Notes: a model not told the origin generated them from the sequence alone. A stretch of DNA of 64,000 nucleotides from Streptomyces aculeolatus (GCF_020400605.1 NZ_JAINRD010000032.1:1-64000); one strand, 5' to 3'; counted from the stretch's first letter, positions 47,892 to 58,379 are shown. Numbers and translations: made by a program.

Positions 47892-49717
47892 GGGGCCCCT
47901 TCCGGGGAAGGGCCGGCGGGGCCGGGCGGGTACGCGGCACCGGACGGGGAGTCCCGCGGGGGCCGGCGGCCGGGTGCGGGAGGAGAGCCGGGCGCGGGGG
48001 CGGCGGGGTGCGAAGGCCCGGGAACGGACGCGGAGTCGGCCGGGCGATCGGCTCCCGGCCCCGGGTCCGCCGGGGGCGGCAGCGTCGCGTGGACGCGCCA
48101 GCCGCCGCCCGGGGCGGGGCCCGCGGCGAGGGTGCCGTCGTAGACGGCGGCGCGTTCGCGCATACCGGCGATGCCCCGGCCGCCCGCCGCCTCACCGCCG
48201 TACGGGGCCGCTCCCGCGCCCGTGGCTCCACCGCCGCCCGGGGCCGGGCGCGCCGCGCCGCGGGCGGGCACCGCCTCGGCGCCGTACGGCGGCTGCCCTC
48301 CGCCCGCGGTGCCGCCGGTCCCGGCTCCCTGCTCCCGTCCGCTCCCGTGTCCCGCGTCCCGCCGCACCTGTCCGCCCCCGATCCCGCCCCGGTCCCCGCC
48401 GCCCCGCCCGGAGGGCGCCCCCGTGTCCGTCACCACGATCTCCACCCCGCCCACCGTGCAGTCGAGCCGCACCTCGGCCGCCGCACCCGCGCCGCCGTGC
48501 TTCAGCGTGTTCGTCAGCGCCTCCTGCACGATGCGGTAGACCGTCAACTGCCGTCCCTCGGACAGCGTTCCCGAGTCGCCGCGCACCGTACAGCGCACCG
48601 GCAGCCCCGCCTCCCGCACCCGCTGGAGCAGCGGCTCCAGCTCCGCCAGGCCCGGCTGCGGCGCGAGGTCGGCGGGACCGGGGCCGGGCTCGTGCAGGAC
48701 GCCCAGCAGCCGGCGCAGCTCACCCAGCGCCTCCCGGCCGGTGGCGGAGATCGCCTCCAGCGCCTGCGCGGGCCGCTCCGCGGACCGGCCACCGGTGCCG
48801 TTCGCCGACCGGCCGCCGCCGCGGGCCGCGTACGCGCCGCCGTCCGCGAGACCCACGATCACCGAGAGGTTGTGCGCCACGATGTCGTGCATCTCCCGGG
48901 CGATCCGCGCGCGTTCGGCCGCGGCGGCGAGCCGCGCCCGCTGGTCGCGCTCGACCTCCAGCCGGTCCGCCCGGTCCAGCAGGGAGGCGATGTAGTCGCG
49001 CCGGGTGCGTACGGTGATGCCGCTCATCACGATCGTCGCGGCGATGGCGACCACGGGCAGATACGTGCGGACGAAGTCCTCCGGCGGCTCGCGCAGCGTC
49101 TCCGCGCCGATGTCCACCGCCAGGACCGCGGCGACCCACAGCAGCCGCGACAGCGGTAGCCGAAGTGCGACGTTGTGCAGGGCGACGCCGAGGGCGACCA
49201 CGGACACCAGTGCCAGGTGGTACGCGTCGTGGACGAAGGTCAGCGCGGCGACGCCGCAGAACACGGCGAACGGGTGCCGCCGGCGCCACGGCAGCGCCAG
49301 CACCATGCCCGCCTGGAGGAGCCACGGCACCGCCACCGGCACCGACGCCAGTTCTGCGGCGTCCGCGCCGGGCTGGTCCCGGGAGTCCTCGCGCCAGTCG
49401 CCGACGGTGAGCTGCACGAGGCCGGGGAACGCGAGGAGGACGGCCAGCCCCGCATCCCACACGGCCGGATGACGGGTGTCGAAGGCCCGTACGCGCTGCG
49501 CGGCGGCGTGGATGCGGTGCGTCGGCGGCGGCGCCGGCACGGCCCCCGCGGCCGGGGCTGCGGACCCGCCCGCGGACGTCCTCTCCGTCGTCCGTGCCCA
49601 CGCCGCCCGCGCCGTTCCCGCCCTCTTCGTCCGCACCGCCGTCCCCGCCTTCCGCACCGCGCCTCGTTCCCTGCCGGAGCCGTCCCCCGCCCGGCACCTG
49701 CCCGAACTCCCGGTCAC
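47888..49717 (-). CDS. Sensor histidine kinase (DesK/NarX type) with glycine-rich insertion
   Basis: A protein of up to 609 residues. After an Ala/Arg-rich start come five or six membrane helices (about residues 85-255), then the HisKA_3 dimerisation helix RIAREMHDIVAHNLSVIVGLADGGAYAA with the phosphorylated His, then the HATPase domain (N-box VYRIVQEALTNTLKHGG; VTDTGAP; GRGIAGMRERAAVYDGTL). Two Gly-rich inserts are unusual: one of about 20 residues after the H-box, and one of about 77 residues between DTGAP and GRGIAGM, inside the ATP-lid region. The GTG start at 49717 is uncertain. It is coupled to the response regulator and follows an ABC transporter by 48 bases, so it may sense or control that exporter. 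Confidence 0.85.
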   Translation of the reverse strand: MTGSSGRCRAGDGSGRERGAVRKAGTAVRTKRAGTARAAWARTTERTSAGGSAAPAAGAVPAPPPTHRIHAAAQRVRAFDTRHPAVWDAGLAVLLAFPGLVQLTVGDWREDSRDQPGADAAELASVPVAVPWLLQAGMVLALPWRRRHPFAVFCGVAALTFVHDAYHLALVSVVALGVALHNVALRLPLSRLLWVAAVLAVDIGAETLREPPEDFVRTYLPVVAIAATIVMSGITVRTRRDYIASLLDRADRLEVERDQRARLAAAAERARIAREMHDIVAHNLSVIVGLADGGAYAARGGGRSANGTGGRSAERPAQALEAISATGREALGELRRLLGVLHEPGPGPADLAPQPGLAELEPLLQRVREAGLPVRCTVRGDSGTLSEGRQLTVYRIVQEALTNTLKHGGAGAAAEVRLDCTVGGVEIVVTDTGAPSGRGGGDRGGIGGGQVRRDAGHGSGREQGAGTGGTAGGGQPPYGAEAVPARGAARPAPGGGGATGAGAAPYGGEAAGGRGIAGMRERAAVYDGTLAAGPAPGGGWRVHATLPPPADPGPGADRPADSASVPGPSHPAAPAPGSPPAPGRRPPRDSPSGAAYPPGPAGPSPEGAP

Positions 49718-49765
49718 GGCCGCGCGCAGCCGCGTGCCCCTGGGCCATGGTCGCCCGGCGGACTC

Positions 49766-50592
49766 TCAGACGTCACTACGCCGGAGCCGCAGCGCCGCCG
49801 CGGCCAGCGCCGCCGCCGCCCAGACGGCGATGCTGACGAGCGCGGCGCCGACCGTCGGCAGGTCGGGCGGCGGGTGTGCTGCCGCCAGCGGTTCCATGGC
49901 GGCCAGCGGTGTGTACGCCACGGCGTCCCCGACCCACTCGTACGGCAGCAGCGGCGCCACGTTCGGCAGCACCATCAGCACCCCGACGAAGGCCCCGATC
50001 GACGCCGGGATGCTGCGCAGCAGCGCCCCGGCCGCCACCCCGAGCACGGTGATCAGCGACGCCCCCGCGGCCGTGGTGACCAGCGCTCGCGCCACCCCGG
50101 GGTCGCCGAGGCCGGCGGCGATGGGGGTGTCGGCGAGGAACGCCTGCGCCAGCGGGAACGTCGCGAGCGCCGTCGCCAGCATCAGGACGAAGCTCACCGC
50201 GCCGAGGGCGGCCGCCTTGGCCCACAGCACCGGCAGCCGGCGCGGCACGGCCGCCATCGTGGCCCGCACCGTCCCCGTCGACCACTCGCCGGCGGTGGTG
50301 AGGATGCCGAGCACGGGCAGGATGAGCAGGCCGAAGTTCAGGCCCAGCAGGGTGACTTCGACGGGGTCCTGGGGACCGTCGCCGCCGCCGTCGGTGAACG
50401 TGGCGCCGACGGCGAGCCCGATGCCGGCGGTCAGCACGACGACGGCGGCCAGCGAGTACCACGTCGAGCGCAGCGACCACAGCTTCGACCATTCCGAGCG
50501 CAGCACGCGCGGGTACGTCACGCGGTATCCGGCGCCGCCGCGGGCACCGGTGCCGGTGCCGCCCGGGCCGGGCGCGGTCAGGGACGGGGTAC

Positions 50593-50596
<4 letters not shown>
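49766..50596 (-). CDS. ABC-2 type transporter permease
   Basis: A 276-residue protein starting with a Gly-rich cytoplasmic segment, then VLRSEWSKLWSLRSTWYSLAAVVVLTAGIGLAVG, the standard first helix of Streptomyces drug-export permeases. There are six helices in total (TTAGEWSTGTVRATMAAVPRR loop between helices 2 and 3). ATG 50596 overlaps the ATPase stop (ATGA). With the upstream ATPase it forms a DrrAB-like exporter, adjacent to a two-component system. Confidence 0.87.
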
Positions 50597-51528
<932 letters not shown>

Positions 51529-51696
51529 ACCGGCGACGCTAGGCCGCGCGCCCGCGCGGGTCGTCCGACCACGGCCCGCATCCGCGCGACGCCGTAGTAC
51601 CACGGGAGGACCCCCGCTACGGCCCGGGCGCACCCCCGCCGCTCACCGGGGCCACTGCTCCCGAGCCCGGAGCGCCCGAGTGTCCCGCCCGCGTAC

Positions 51697-52698
51697 TCAG
51701 CAGGGCTTCTCCTCCCGCACCGACTCCCCGGCTTCGGGCAGCTCCGGCACCGCACCGGCCTCCGGCACCGCACCGGCCTCCGCCGCGCCGCCCGAGGCGA
51801 CGACGCGCGGGCGCCGCCCCGTGCCCCGCCGCCGCGACACCGCCACGCCCGCCAGGCACAGCACGCCCCCCAGCAGCGTGGCCGCCTCCGGCACCTCGCC
51901 GAGCGCCGCCCAGGACATCAGCACCACCAGCGCCGGCACCGCGTACGTCGTGGCGCCCATCTTCCCCGCCGTGGTCCGCGCCAGCGCGTACGCCCACGTC
52001 GTGAACGCCAGCGCCGTCGGGAAGATGCCGAGGTACACCACGTTGGCCGTCGCCGACAGCGGCGCGTCCCCGACCTGCCCCGCCAACTGCCCCGCGAACG
52101 GCAGGCACAGCACCGCCCCCGTCATGCAGCCGTACGCCGTGACCTGCAACGGCGAGGCGTGTGCCAGGGCCGGCTTCTGGCTGACGACCCCGCTCGCGTA
52201 CGTCGCCGCGGCCAGCAGGCACAGCAGCACCCCGCCGAGCGAGGAGCCGCCCCCGTCCGACATCGATATGCCCACCACCACGGCGCCCGCGAAGGACACG
52301 GCCAGGCCGGCCAGCAGCGCCGGCGGGAAGCCCTCCTTCAGCAGCCAGCCGCTCAGCACCGCTATGAGCATCGGCCCGACGTTGACGACCATGGCGGCCG
52401 TGCCCGCGTCGACCAACTGCTCGCCCCAGTTGAGCGCCACCATGTACACCCCGAACCAGAGCGCTCCGGAGACGGCGATGCCCGGCCACGCCGCCCGCGG
52501 CGGCGGCCCCTCGCGGCGCACGGCGAGGATCAGTGCCAGCGCGATGGAGCCCGCCAGCAGCCGTCCGAGCGCCAGTGCGCCGGGGCTGAAGTGCTCGCCC
52601 GCGTCCCGGATCGAGACGAACGCCGACGCCCACAGCACCACCGTCACCGCCGCCGCGGCCATCGCCCGCCGATCCGCCCCCGCCTGCACGTTTGCCAT
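51697..52698 (-). CDS. EamA/DMT-family transporter
   Basis: A 333-residue protein with ten membrane helices in two EamA repeats (VVLWASAFVSIRDAGEHFSPGALALGRLL in the first; TTYAVPALVVLMSWAALGEVPEAATLLGGVLCLAGV in the second). The C-terminal cytoplasmic tail contains an exact AGAVPE duplication. ATG at 52698. Probably exports amino acids or other metabolites; the substrate is unknown. It is divergent from chorismate mutase. Confidence 0.88.
   Translation of the reverse strand: MANVQAGADRRAMAAAAVTVVLWASAFVSIRDAGEHFSPGALALGRLLAGSIALALILAVRREGPPPRAAWPGIAVSGALWFGVYMVALNWGEQLVDAGTAAMVVNVGPMLIAVLSGWLLKEGFPPALLAGLAVSFAGAVVVGISMSDGGGSSLGGVLLCLLAAATYASGVVSQKPALAHASPLQVTAYGCMTGAVLCLPFAGQLAGQVGDAPLSATANVVYLGIFPTALAFTTWAYALARTTAGKMGATTYAVPALVVLMSWAALGEVPEAATLLGGVLCLAGVAVSRRRGTGRRPRVVASGGAAEAGAVPEAGAVPELPEAGESVREEKPC
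51742..51777. repeat. 18-bp perfect tandem repeat within the EamA gene
   Basis: The unit CTCCGGCACCGCACCGGC is present twice in a row (51742-51759 and 51760-51777), keeping frame and encoding a doubled AGAVPE in the cytoplasmic tail. It is a slippage-prone site but has no effect on the membrane core. Confidence 0.8.
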
Positions 52699-52721
52699 GC
52701 CCAGGAAGGTAACAGCCGGCA

Positions 52722-52749
52722 CTGACAAAGGCCCCGCCCCTGTTACGGT
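52722..52749 (+). promoter_or_regulatory. Leaderless promoter of chorismate mutase
   Basis: CTGACA (52722-52727), a 16-base spacer and TACGGT (52744-52749). The ATG follows six bases after the -10 box and no ribosome-binding site is present, so transcription probably begins at the start codon. Confidence 0.55.
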
Positions 52750-52755
52750 GGCCCG

Positions 52756-53115
52756 ATGACCGACCACTCCACGTCCCCGTCGGCCATGGACGGCCTCTCC
52801 GACTCCGATGTACGGGCCGAGCTCGCCCGGCTCCGCGACAGCATCGACAACATCGACGCGGCCGTCGTGCACATGCTCGCCGAACGCTTCAAATGCACCC
52901 AGCAGGTAGGCCGGCTGAAGGCCACGCACCACCTGCCCCCGGCCGATCCCGCCCGCGAGGCCCGCCAGATCATCCGGCTCCGCGAGCTGGCGGAGAGCGC
53001 CAAGCTGGATCCGGCGTTTGCGGAGAAACTTCTCAACTTCATCATCGCCGAGGTCATCCGCCACCACGAGACGATCGCCAACTCCACCGCCCCGGAGCCC
53101 CCCGCGGCCGGGTGA
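52756..53115 (+). CDS. Chorismate mutase (AroQ type)
   Basis: A 119-residue all-helical enzyme converting chorismate to prephenate. The first helix has RAELARLRDSIDNIDAAVVHMLAERFKCTQQVGRLKATHHLPPADPAREARQIIRLRELA, with the Arg, Lys and Arg residues of the AroQ active site. The last helix FAEKLLNFIIAEVIRHHETIAN fits the family. It is single-domain, without a prephenate dehydratase or dehydrogenase. It competes with trpE for chorismate; both lie in this window but are not linked. Confidence 0.9.
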   Translation: MTDHSTSPSAMDGLSDSDVRAELARLRDSIDNIDAAVVHMLAERFKCTQQVGRLKATHHLPPADPAREARQIIRLRELAESAKLDPAFAEKLLNFIIAEVIRHHETIANSTAPEPPAAG

Positions 53116-53127
53116 CCGCGGGCCCTG

Positions 53128-53955
53128 TCATCCGCCCGCCCCCGCGTCGTACGCGGCGAAGGCCCGCTCCGGCAGCAGCCAGCCCTCCTCGCGGAAGATC
53201 CGCGTCCCCGCCTCCCGCGCCGCCGCGTCGGCCCCCGCGCGGGCGACCCAGTCGCGCGGCGCCGGCCCCAGGAGGTCCCGCAGCCGGGCCGACGCGGCGA
53301 GGAGGCGGGCGAGGAGGGCGGGTTGGTCCCGGGTGTGGGGGAGCGGGCGGCCGTCCGCGCCCGCCAGGACGCCGCGGGCGTTGTAGTAGACGTACGCGCC
53401 CGGCAGCCGCTCACCGGTCGGCAGCCGCACCGGGAACTCCACGGCCGGCAGCAGCGCCCGCCCGTAGTGCGGCATCTCCGTGCCGTCCACGGCGCGCAGT
53501 TGCGCCTCGTCCAGCCACGTGACCCACAGCCGCGACCCGGCGCCCCCGTCGGCGTACGGGGCCGCCGCGACGTACCCCGGGCCGCTGATGTGCCCCGAGA
53601 CGCCGACGCCGAGGCCGCCGGCGGCGGCCGGCGAGAACGGCACCACGGCGGGGAGCCCCAGCCGCGTCAGCTTGTGGCGCACCTGCCCCGGCGCCGCGTT
53701 GGACCCCAGCGCCAGCACCGGCACCCGCGCCGCGGCCGGCGCCTGCCCCAGCGCCGCCAGCGCCTCGTCCAGCCCCGTGCCCGTATGCCCCTCGGCGACC
53801 CGCCACCGCCCCACACCGCCCGGCTCCGGCCGCAGCGGCAGCAGCCGGTCGCCGGCGAGGAGCGCGGGGCCGGGGCCCGGCGGGCCCGGGTACGTCAGCG
53901 GCTGCAGCAGGGGCACGGTCGCGAGGCCCAGCGCCTCCAGGGTTCTGTCCGGCAC
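53128..53955 (-). CDS. Conserved actinomycete protein of unknown function
   Basis: A protein of about 275 residues starting at a GTG (VPDRTLEALGL). Its clear conserved-looking stretches are VPVLALGSNAAPGQVRHKL, GLGVGVSGHISGPGYVAAAPY, LWVTWLDEAQLRAVDGTEMPHY and GAYVYYNARGVL. The ALGSN opening resembles the gamma-glutamylcyclotransferase start (YG-N), but the rest does not convince me. No signal peptide or membrane segment. It is convergent with the chorismate mutase gene and divergent from pepN. Confidence 0.6.
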   Translation of the reverse strand: MPDRTLEALGLATVPLLQPLTYPGPPGPGPALLAGDRLLPLRPEPGGVGRWRVAEGHTGTGLDEALAALGQAPAAARVPVLALGSNAAPGQVRHKLTRLGLPAVVPFSPAAAGGLGVGVSGHISGPGYVAAAPYADGGAGSRLWVTWLDEAQLRAVDGTEMPHYGRALLPAVEFPVRLPTGERLPGAYVYYNARGVLAGADGRPLPHTRDQPALLARLLAASARLRDLLGPAPRDWVARAGADAAAREAGTRIFREEGWLLPERAFAAYDAGAGG

Positions 53956-54058
53956 GCCGAGCAGGGTAGCTCCGCCGCCCGCCCGCCGGCCCCCGGTCCG
54001 GGGCCCGAGCCCGCCGGGGTGTCGTCGTACCCGCAGGTCGTGAGGCAGCATATGGCCC

Positions 54059-56710
54059 ATGCCCGCACTCACCCGCGCCGAGGCGCAGCTCCGCGCCGAC
54101 CTGCTGGACGTCCGCCACTACGCCGTCGACCTCGACCTGACGCGCGGTGAGGAGGTCTTCGGCTCCAGCACCGTCATCACCTTCGCCGCCCGCGCGGCGG
54201 CGGAGACGTTCGTCGAGATCAGGCCCGCCGAGCTGGTACGCGCCACGCTCGACGGCCGGGAGCTGGACACCGGCGCGCTCGACGACAACCGCCTCGTGCT
54301 GCAACTCGCCGAGGGCGAGCACGAACTGCACGTCGAGGCGGTCATGGACTACTCGCGCACCGGCGAGGGCATGCACCGCTTCACGGACCCCGCCGACGGC
54401 GAGACGTACGTCTACAGCCACCTCTTCCTGGACGAGGTGCAGCGCGCCTTCGCCGCGTTCGACCAGCCCGACCTCAAGGCCGTCTTCGACGTCTCCGTCA
54501 CCGCGCCCGCCGGCTGGACCGTGCTGGGCAACGGCATCGCCCACCAGGAAGCGGACGCCGGCCCCGGCGCCGATCCCCGAGCCGGCGTCCGCTGGCGGCT
54601 GACCACCACCCCGCCGCTGGCCACCTACCTCGTCGCCGTCGCCGCCGGGCCCTGGCACTCCGTCCACACCGAGCACGCCGGGCTGCCCTTCGGGCTGCAC
54701 TGCCGCCGCTCCCTCGCCGCCCACCTCGACGCCGACGCGGAGGAGCTGTTCGACATCACCCGGCGCTGCTTCGACCGCTACCACGAGCGGTTCGCCGAGC
54801 CGTACCCCTTCGACTCCTACGACCAGGCGTTCGTCCCGGAGTTCAACCCCAACGCCATGGAGAACCCCGGGCTGGTCACCATGCGCGACGAGTTCGTCTA
54901 CCGCTCCGCCGTCACCGACACCGAGCGCCAGACCCGCGCCATGGTCGTCGCGCACGAGATGGCGCACATGTGGTTCGGCGACCTGGTCACGCTGCGCTGG
55001 TGGGACGACATCTGGCTGAACGAGTCCTTCGCCGAGTACATGGGCTACCAGATCCTCGCCGAGGCCACCCGCTTCGCCGGCACCTGGACCGACTTCGCCG
55101 TCGCCCGCAAGAACTGGGGCTACGACGCCGACCAGCGGCCCTCCACGCACCCCGTCGCCCCGCCCCGCGTCGCCGACAGCGCCTCCGCGCTGCAGAACTT
55201 CGACGGCATCTCGTACGCGAAGGGCGCGAGTGTGCTGCGCCAACTCGTCGCCTGGATGGGCGAGAAGGACTTCTTCGCCGGGCTCGACGACTACTTCTCC
55301 CGGCACCGCTTCGGCAACGCCTCCCTCGCCGACTTCATCGGGGCCATGGACCGCGCCTCCGGCCGCGACGTGCCCGAGTGGGCCGACGCCTGGCTGCGCA
55401 CCACCGGCGTCGACACCTTCCGCCCCGAGACCTGGGAGGGCGAGGACGACGTGTGGGTGCTGGAGGTCGAGCACGCCGGTCGCCGCCCGCACCGGCTGGA
55501 CGTCGGCCTCTACGACGAGGTGCCCGACGAGCCCGGCCGGATGCTGCTGCGCGAGACGGTGGCGCAGGAGTTCGCGCCGGACCTCGGGCTGAAGTCCGCG
55601 TCCGCGGAGGGCCGGGCGCCCGACCTCGTCCTCGTCAACGACGGCGACCTCACGTACGCCAAGATCCGGCTCGACGAGCGCTCCTGGCAGACCGCCCTCC
55701 GGTGCCTGTCCGGCATCCCCGACCCGCTCAGCCGCGCCGTGCTGTGGAACGCCGCCCGCGACATGGTCCGCGACGCCGAACTCCCGCCCGCCGACTACCT
55801 CCGGGCCGCCGCCGCCCACCTGCCGGCCGAGGACGACCTCGCGGTCGTCCAGGCCGTGCTGTCCTTCGCCCGCGGGCCGGTCGCGGGCGCCTACGTGCCC
55901 GACGCGGACCGCCCGGCGGCCCGCGCCACCGTCGACGCGATCTGCCGCGAACTGCTGCGCCGCACCGACGAGAACACCGACCCGGGGCTCCGGCTCGCCG
56001 CCGTACGCGCCGTCATCGACTGCGCCGACGAGCCCGACGAGGTACGCGACTGGCTCGCCGCCGGCACCGTCCCCGGCGGCCCCGCGCTCGACCCCGACCT
56101 GCGCTGGCGCTGCCTCGCCCGGCTCGCCGTCCTCGGCGCCGTGACCCCCGGGCGGATCGAGGCGGAGGTCGCCCGCGACCCCGGCGCCTCCGCGCAGGAG
56201 GGCGCGGCGCGGTGCCTGGCCGCGCTGCCGGGGGCCGACGCGAAGGCGGCGGCCTGGGAGGCGATGTACGCGGACGGGGGCGCGGCCGGCGGTGCGGAGC
56301 CCTCCAACTACCTGTTCACGGCGACCGCCCTCGGCTTCTGGCAGCCGGAGCACCGCGAGGTGCTGGCGCCGTACGTGCCGCGCTGGTTCGCCGAGACGCC
56401 GGCGCTCGCCGAGCGCCGCGGCCCCGCCATCGCGCAGGCGGCGGGGCGCTGGGGGTTCCCGCGGGGGTTCGTGGACGCGGAGACGCTGCGGCTCGGCGAG
56501 GAGTGCCTGGAGCGGGACGACCTGGTGCCGGCGCTGCGGCGGAGGCTGGCGGACGAACTGGACGACCTGGGCCGGGCGCTGCGCGTACGCGAGGCGGCGG
56601 GCTCGGCGAAGACCGCGGGCGCTGACGGCGCCGGCGGCCCGGACGGCTCAGGCGACTCCGACGGCTCGGGGGACTCCGCGGGCGCCGCCGGCTCCGGGGG
56701 CGGCGAGTAG
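54059..56710 (+). CDS. pepN: Aminopeptidase N (M1 family)
   Basis: An 883-residue cytosolic zinc aminopeptidase. The exopeptidase motif N-A-M-E-N is at residues 265-269, the zinc site H299-E300-x2-H303 with third ligand Glu322 (HEMAHMWFGD ... WLNESFAEY), and a C-terminal ERAP1-like helical domain. It matches the Streptomyces PepN (about 860 residues). A 30-residue Gly/Ser/Asp tail at the end is low-complexity and not conserved. The ATG at 54059 gives the family's start (LTRAEAQLRADLLDVRHYAVDLDLT). Confidence 0.96.
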   Translation: MPALTRAEAQLRADLLDVRHYAVDLDLTRGEEVFGSSTVITFAARAAAETFVEIRPAELVRATLDGRELDTGALDDNRLVLQLAEGEHELHVEAVMDYSRTGEGMHRFTDPADGETYVYSHLFLDEVQRAFAAFDQPDLKAVFDVSVTAPAGWTVLGNGIAHQEADAGPGADPRAGVRWRLTTTPPLATYLVAVAAGPWHSVHTEHAGLPFGLHCRRSLAAHLDADAEELFDITRRCFDRYHERFAEPYPFDSYDQAFVPEFNPNAMENPGLVTMRDEFVYRSAVTDTERQTRAMVVAHEMAHMWFGDLVTLRWWDDIWLNESFAEYMGYQILAEATRFAGTWTDFAVARKNWGYDADQRPSTHPVAPPRVADSASALQNFDGISYAKGASVLRQLVAWMGEKDFFAGLDDYFSRHRFGNASLADFIGAMDRASGRDVPEWADAWLRTTGVDTFRPETWEGEDDVWVLEVEHAGRRPHRLDVGLYDEVPDEPGRMLLRETVAQEFAPDLGLKSASAEGRAPDLVLVNDGDLTYAKIRLDERSWQTALRCLSGIPDPLSRAVLWNAARDMVRDAELPPADYLRAAAAHLPAEDDLAVVQAVLSFARGPVAGAYVPDADRPAARATVDAICRELLRRTDENTDPGLRLAAVRAVIDCADEPDEVRDWLAAGTVPGGPALDPDLRWRCLARLAVLGAVTPGRIEAEVARDPGASAQEGAARCLAALPGADAKAAAWEAMYADGGAAGGAEPSNYLFTATALGFWQPEHREVLAPYVPRWFAETPALAERRGPAIAQAAGRWGFPRGFVDAETLRLGEECLERDDLVPALRRRLADELDDLGRALRVREAAGSAKTAGADGAGGPDGSGDSDGSGDSAGAAGSGGGE

Positions 56711-56718
56711 CGGACCGC

Positions 56719-56760
56719 GACCGGGCGCGGCCGGCCACCGGAACCGCGTCGCGCCCGGTC
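56719..56760 (+). terminator. Terminator hairpin after pepN
   Basis: GACCGGGCGCG (56719-56729) pairs perfectly with CGCGCCCGGTC (56750-56760), with additional pairing inside the 20-base loop. It lies eight bases after the pepN stop and separates it from the iron-box operon. Confidence 0.7.
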
Positions 56761-56860
56761 CCGTAGCAGATCGTGGAACCCACCCCTCCGCGTATCCCCG
56801 CGTTCCCACGTACGGGCGAACTCCCGGGCAGATCGGCACGTTTCGGAGAAATGGCGGAAG

Positions 56861-56883
56861 TAGCTTAGGGCCGCCTCACCTCA
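56861..56883. promoter_or_regulatory. Iron box (DmdR/IdeR-type) over a -10 hexamer
   Basis: TTAGGGCCGCCTCACCTCA (56865-56883) matches the 19-base iron-box consensus TTAGGTTAGGCTCACCTAA at 14 positions, including both TTAGG and CTCACCT halves. A TAGCTT -10 hexamer (56861-56866) overlaps its left end. Iron-loaded DmdR would block transcription of the decarboxylase gene that starts 38 bases downstream. Confidence 0.65.
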
Positions 56884-56921
56884 CCACCGGTCCTCCGGGA
56901 CCGGCGCCCCCAGGAGCCTGC

Positions 56922-58379
56922 ATGCCCGCTGCCGCCGAAGCCGCCCTCGCGGGCGGCCCCGCCGGCCCCCGCGCCCTCCGCCCGTACCTCGACACCGTTC
57001 TCGCCGCCCTCGGCGACGGTGCCGCCCGCCGCCGGGGGCCGCTGCCCGCCGGCGGCCCGGCGGCCGTCGCCGGGCGGGTCCGCGAGGCCGTCCGCCCCGT
57101 GCTCCCCGACACCGGCGTCGGCGCCCAGGCCGCCCTCGCCGGCCTCGTCCGCCTCCTCGCCGAGGGTGCCGCCGATCCGGCGGACCCGCACTGCGCCGCC
57201 CATCTGCACGCGCCGCCGCTCGCCGTCGCCGCGGCCGCGGACCTCGCGGCCGGCGCCCTCAACCCGTCGCTGGACTCCTGGGACCAGGCCCCGGCCGCCT
57301 CCGAACTGGAGGCCGAGGTGGCCGCCGCCGTCGCCGCCGAGGTCCACCCCGGCGCCGCCCGCCCCGACGCGCTGGCCACCACCGGCGGCACGGAGGCCAA
57401 CCAGCTCGCGCTGCTGCTCGCCCGCGAACTCCTCGGCCCCGGCGTCCAGGTGGTCGCCGGCGCCAACGCCCACCACAGCGTCCACCGCGCCGCGTGGCTG
57501 CTGGGCATGCGCGCCCCGCACACCGTGCCGACGCCCCGCGGCGTCCTGGACCCCGCCGCCGTACGGGCCGTGCTCGCGGAGGTCCGCGGCCCCGGCGGCG
57601 CCCCGGGGCCGGCGCTGGTCGTCGCCACCGCCGGCACCACCGACACCGGCGCCGTCGACCCGCTGCCCGCGCTCGCCGACGCCGCCGCCGCGCACGGCGC
57701 CCGGCTGCACGTGGACGCCGCGTACGGCGGGCTGCTGCTGCTCGCCCCCGGCCGGGCGCACCTCGTCGCCGGGCTCGACCGGGCCGACACCGTCGCGCTC
57801 GACCTGCACAAGCTGGGCTGGCAGCCGATCGCCGCCGGCTTCCTGGCCGTACGCGACGACGCCGACCTGGCGCCGCTCGCGTACACCGCCGACTACCTCA
57901 GCGCCGACGACGACACCGACGCCGGGCTGCCCGCCCTGCTGCACCGCTCGCTGCGCACCACGCGCCGCGCCGACGTGCTCAAGGTCGCGGTCACGCTGCG
58001 CGCGCTCGGCCGCAGCGGGGTCGCGGAGCTGGTGGAGGGCACGTTCGCGGCGGCGGCGCGGCTCGCGGAGTTCGTCGCGGACGACCCGGAGCTGGAGCTG
58101 TACGCGCCGCCGACGCTGACCACGGTCCTCTTCCGGCCCGCCGACGCCGACGACGCCGCCGTCGCGGCGCTGCGGCGGCGGCTGCTCGCCGACGGGCACG
58201 CGGTGCTCGGGCGCGCCGAGGCGGGCGGGCGGCGCTGGCTGAAGGCGACCCTGCTCAACCCCCATGTCCAGCCCGGCGACCTGCGCAACCTGCTCAAGCT
58301 CGTCACCGAGGCCCACCGGGCACCGGCCCCCGGGCCCCGGCAGGACCGCGAGAACGGAACCGCCCCCGATGCCCGCTGA
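56922..58379 (+). CDS. PLP-dependent diamine-type decarboxylase (DABA/lysine decarboxylase-like)
   Basis: A 485-residue group II decarboxylase. CAHLHAPPLAVAAAADLAAGALNPSLDSWDQAPAASELE is the hallmark substrate-site region of diaminobutyrate and DesA-type lysine decarboxylases. TTGGTEANQLALLLARE binds PLP phosphate, HVDAAYGGLLLL holds the ring-stacking Asp, and Lys297 in LDLHKLGWQPIAAGF forms the Schiff base. Overlap with the N-hydroxylase gene and the iron box indicate that its product (cadaverine, 1,3-diaminopropane or similar) is a hydroxamate siderophore precursor. The typical length is near 480. A CAGGAG ribosome site precedes the ATG. The substrate is not certain. Confidence 0.82.
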   Translation: MPAAAEAALAGGPAGPRALRPYLDTVLAALGDGAARRRGPLPAGGPAAVAGRVREAVRPVLPDTGVGAQAALAGLVRLLAEGAADPADPHCAAHLHAPPLAVAAAADLAAGALNPSLDSWDQAPAASELEAEVAAAVAAEVHPGAARPDALATTGGTEANQLALLLARELLGPGVQVVAGANAHHSVHRAAWLLGMRAPHTVPTPRGVLDPAAVRAVLAEVRGPGGAPGPALVVATAGTTDTGAVDPLPALADAAAAHGARLHVDAAYGGLLLLAPGRAHLVAGLDRADTVALDLHKLGWQPIAAGFLAVRDDADLAPLAYTADYLSADDDTDAGLPALLHRSLRTTRRADVLKVAVTLRALGRSGVAELVEGTFAAAARLAEFVADDPELELYAPPTLTTVLFRPADADDAAVAALRRRLLADGHAVLGRAEAGGRRWLKATLLNPHVQPGDLRNLLKLVTEAHRAPAPGPRQDRENGTAPDAR

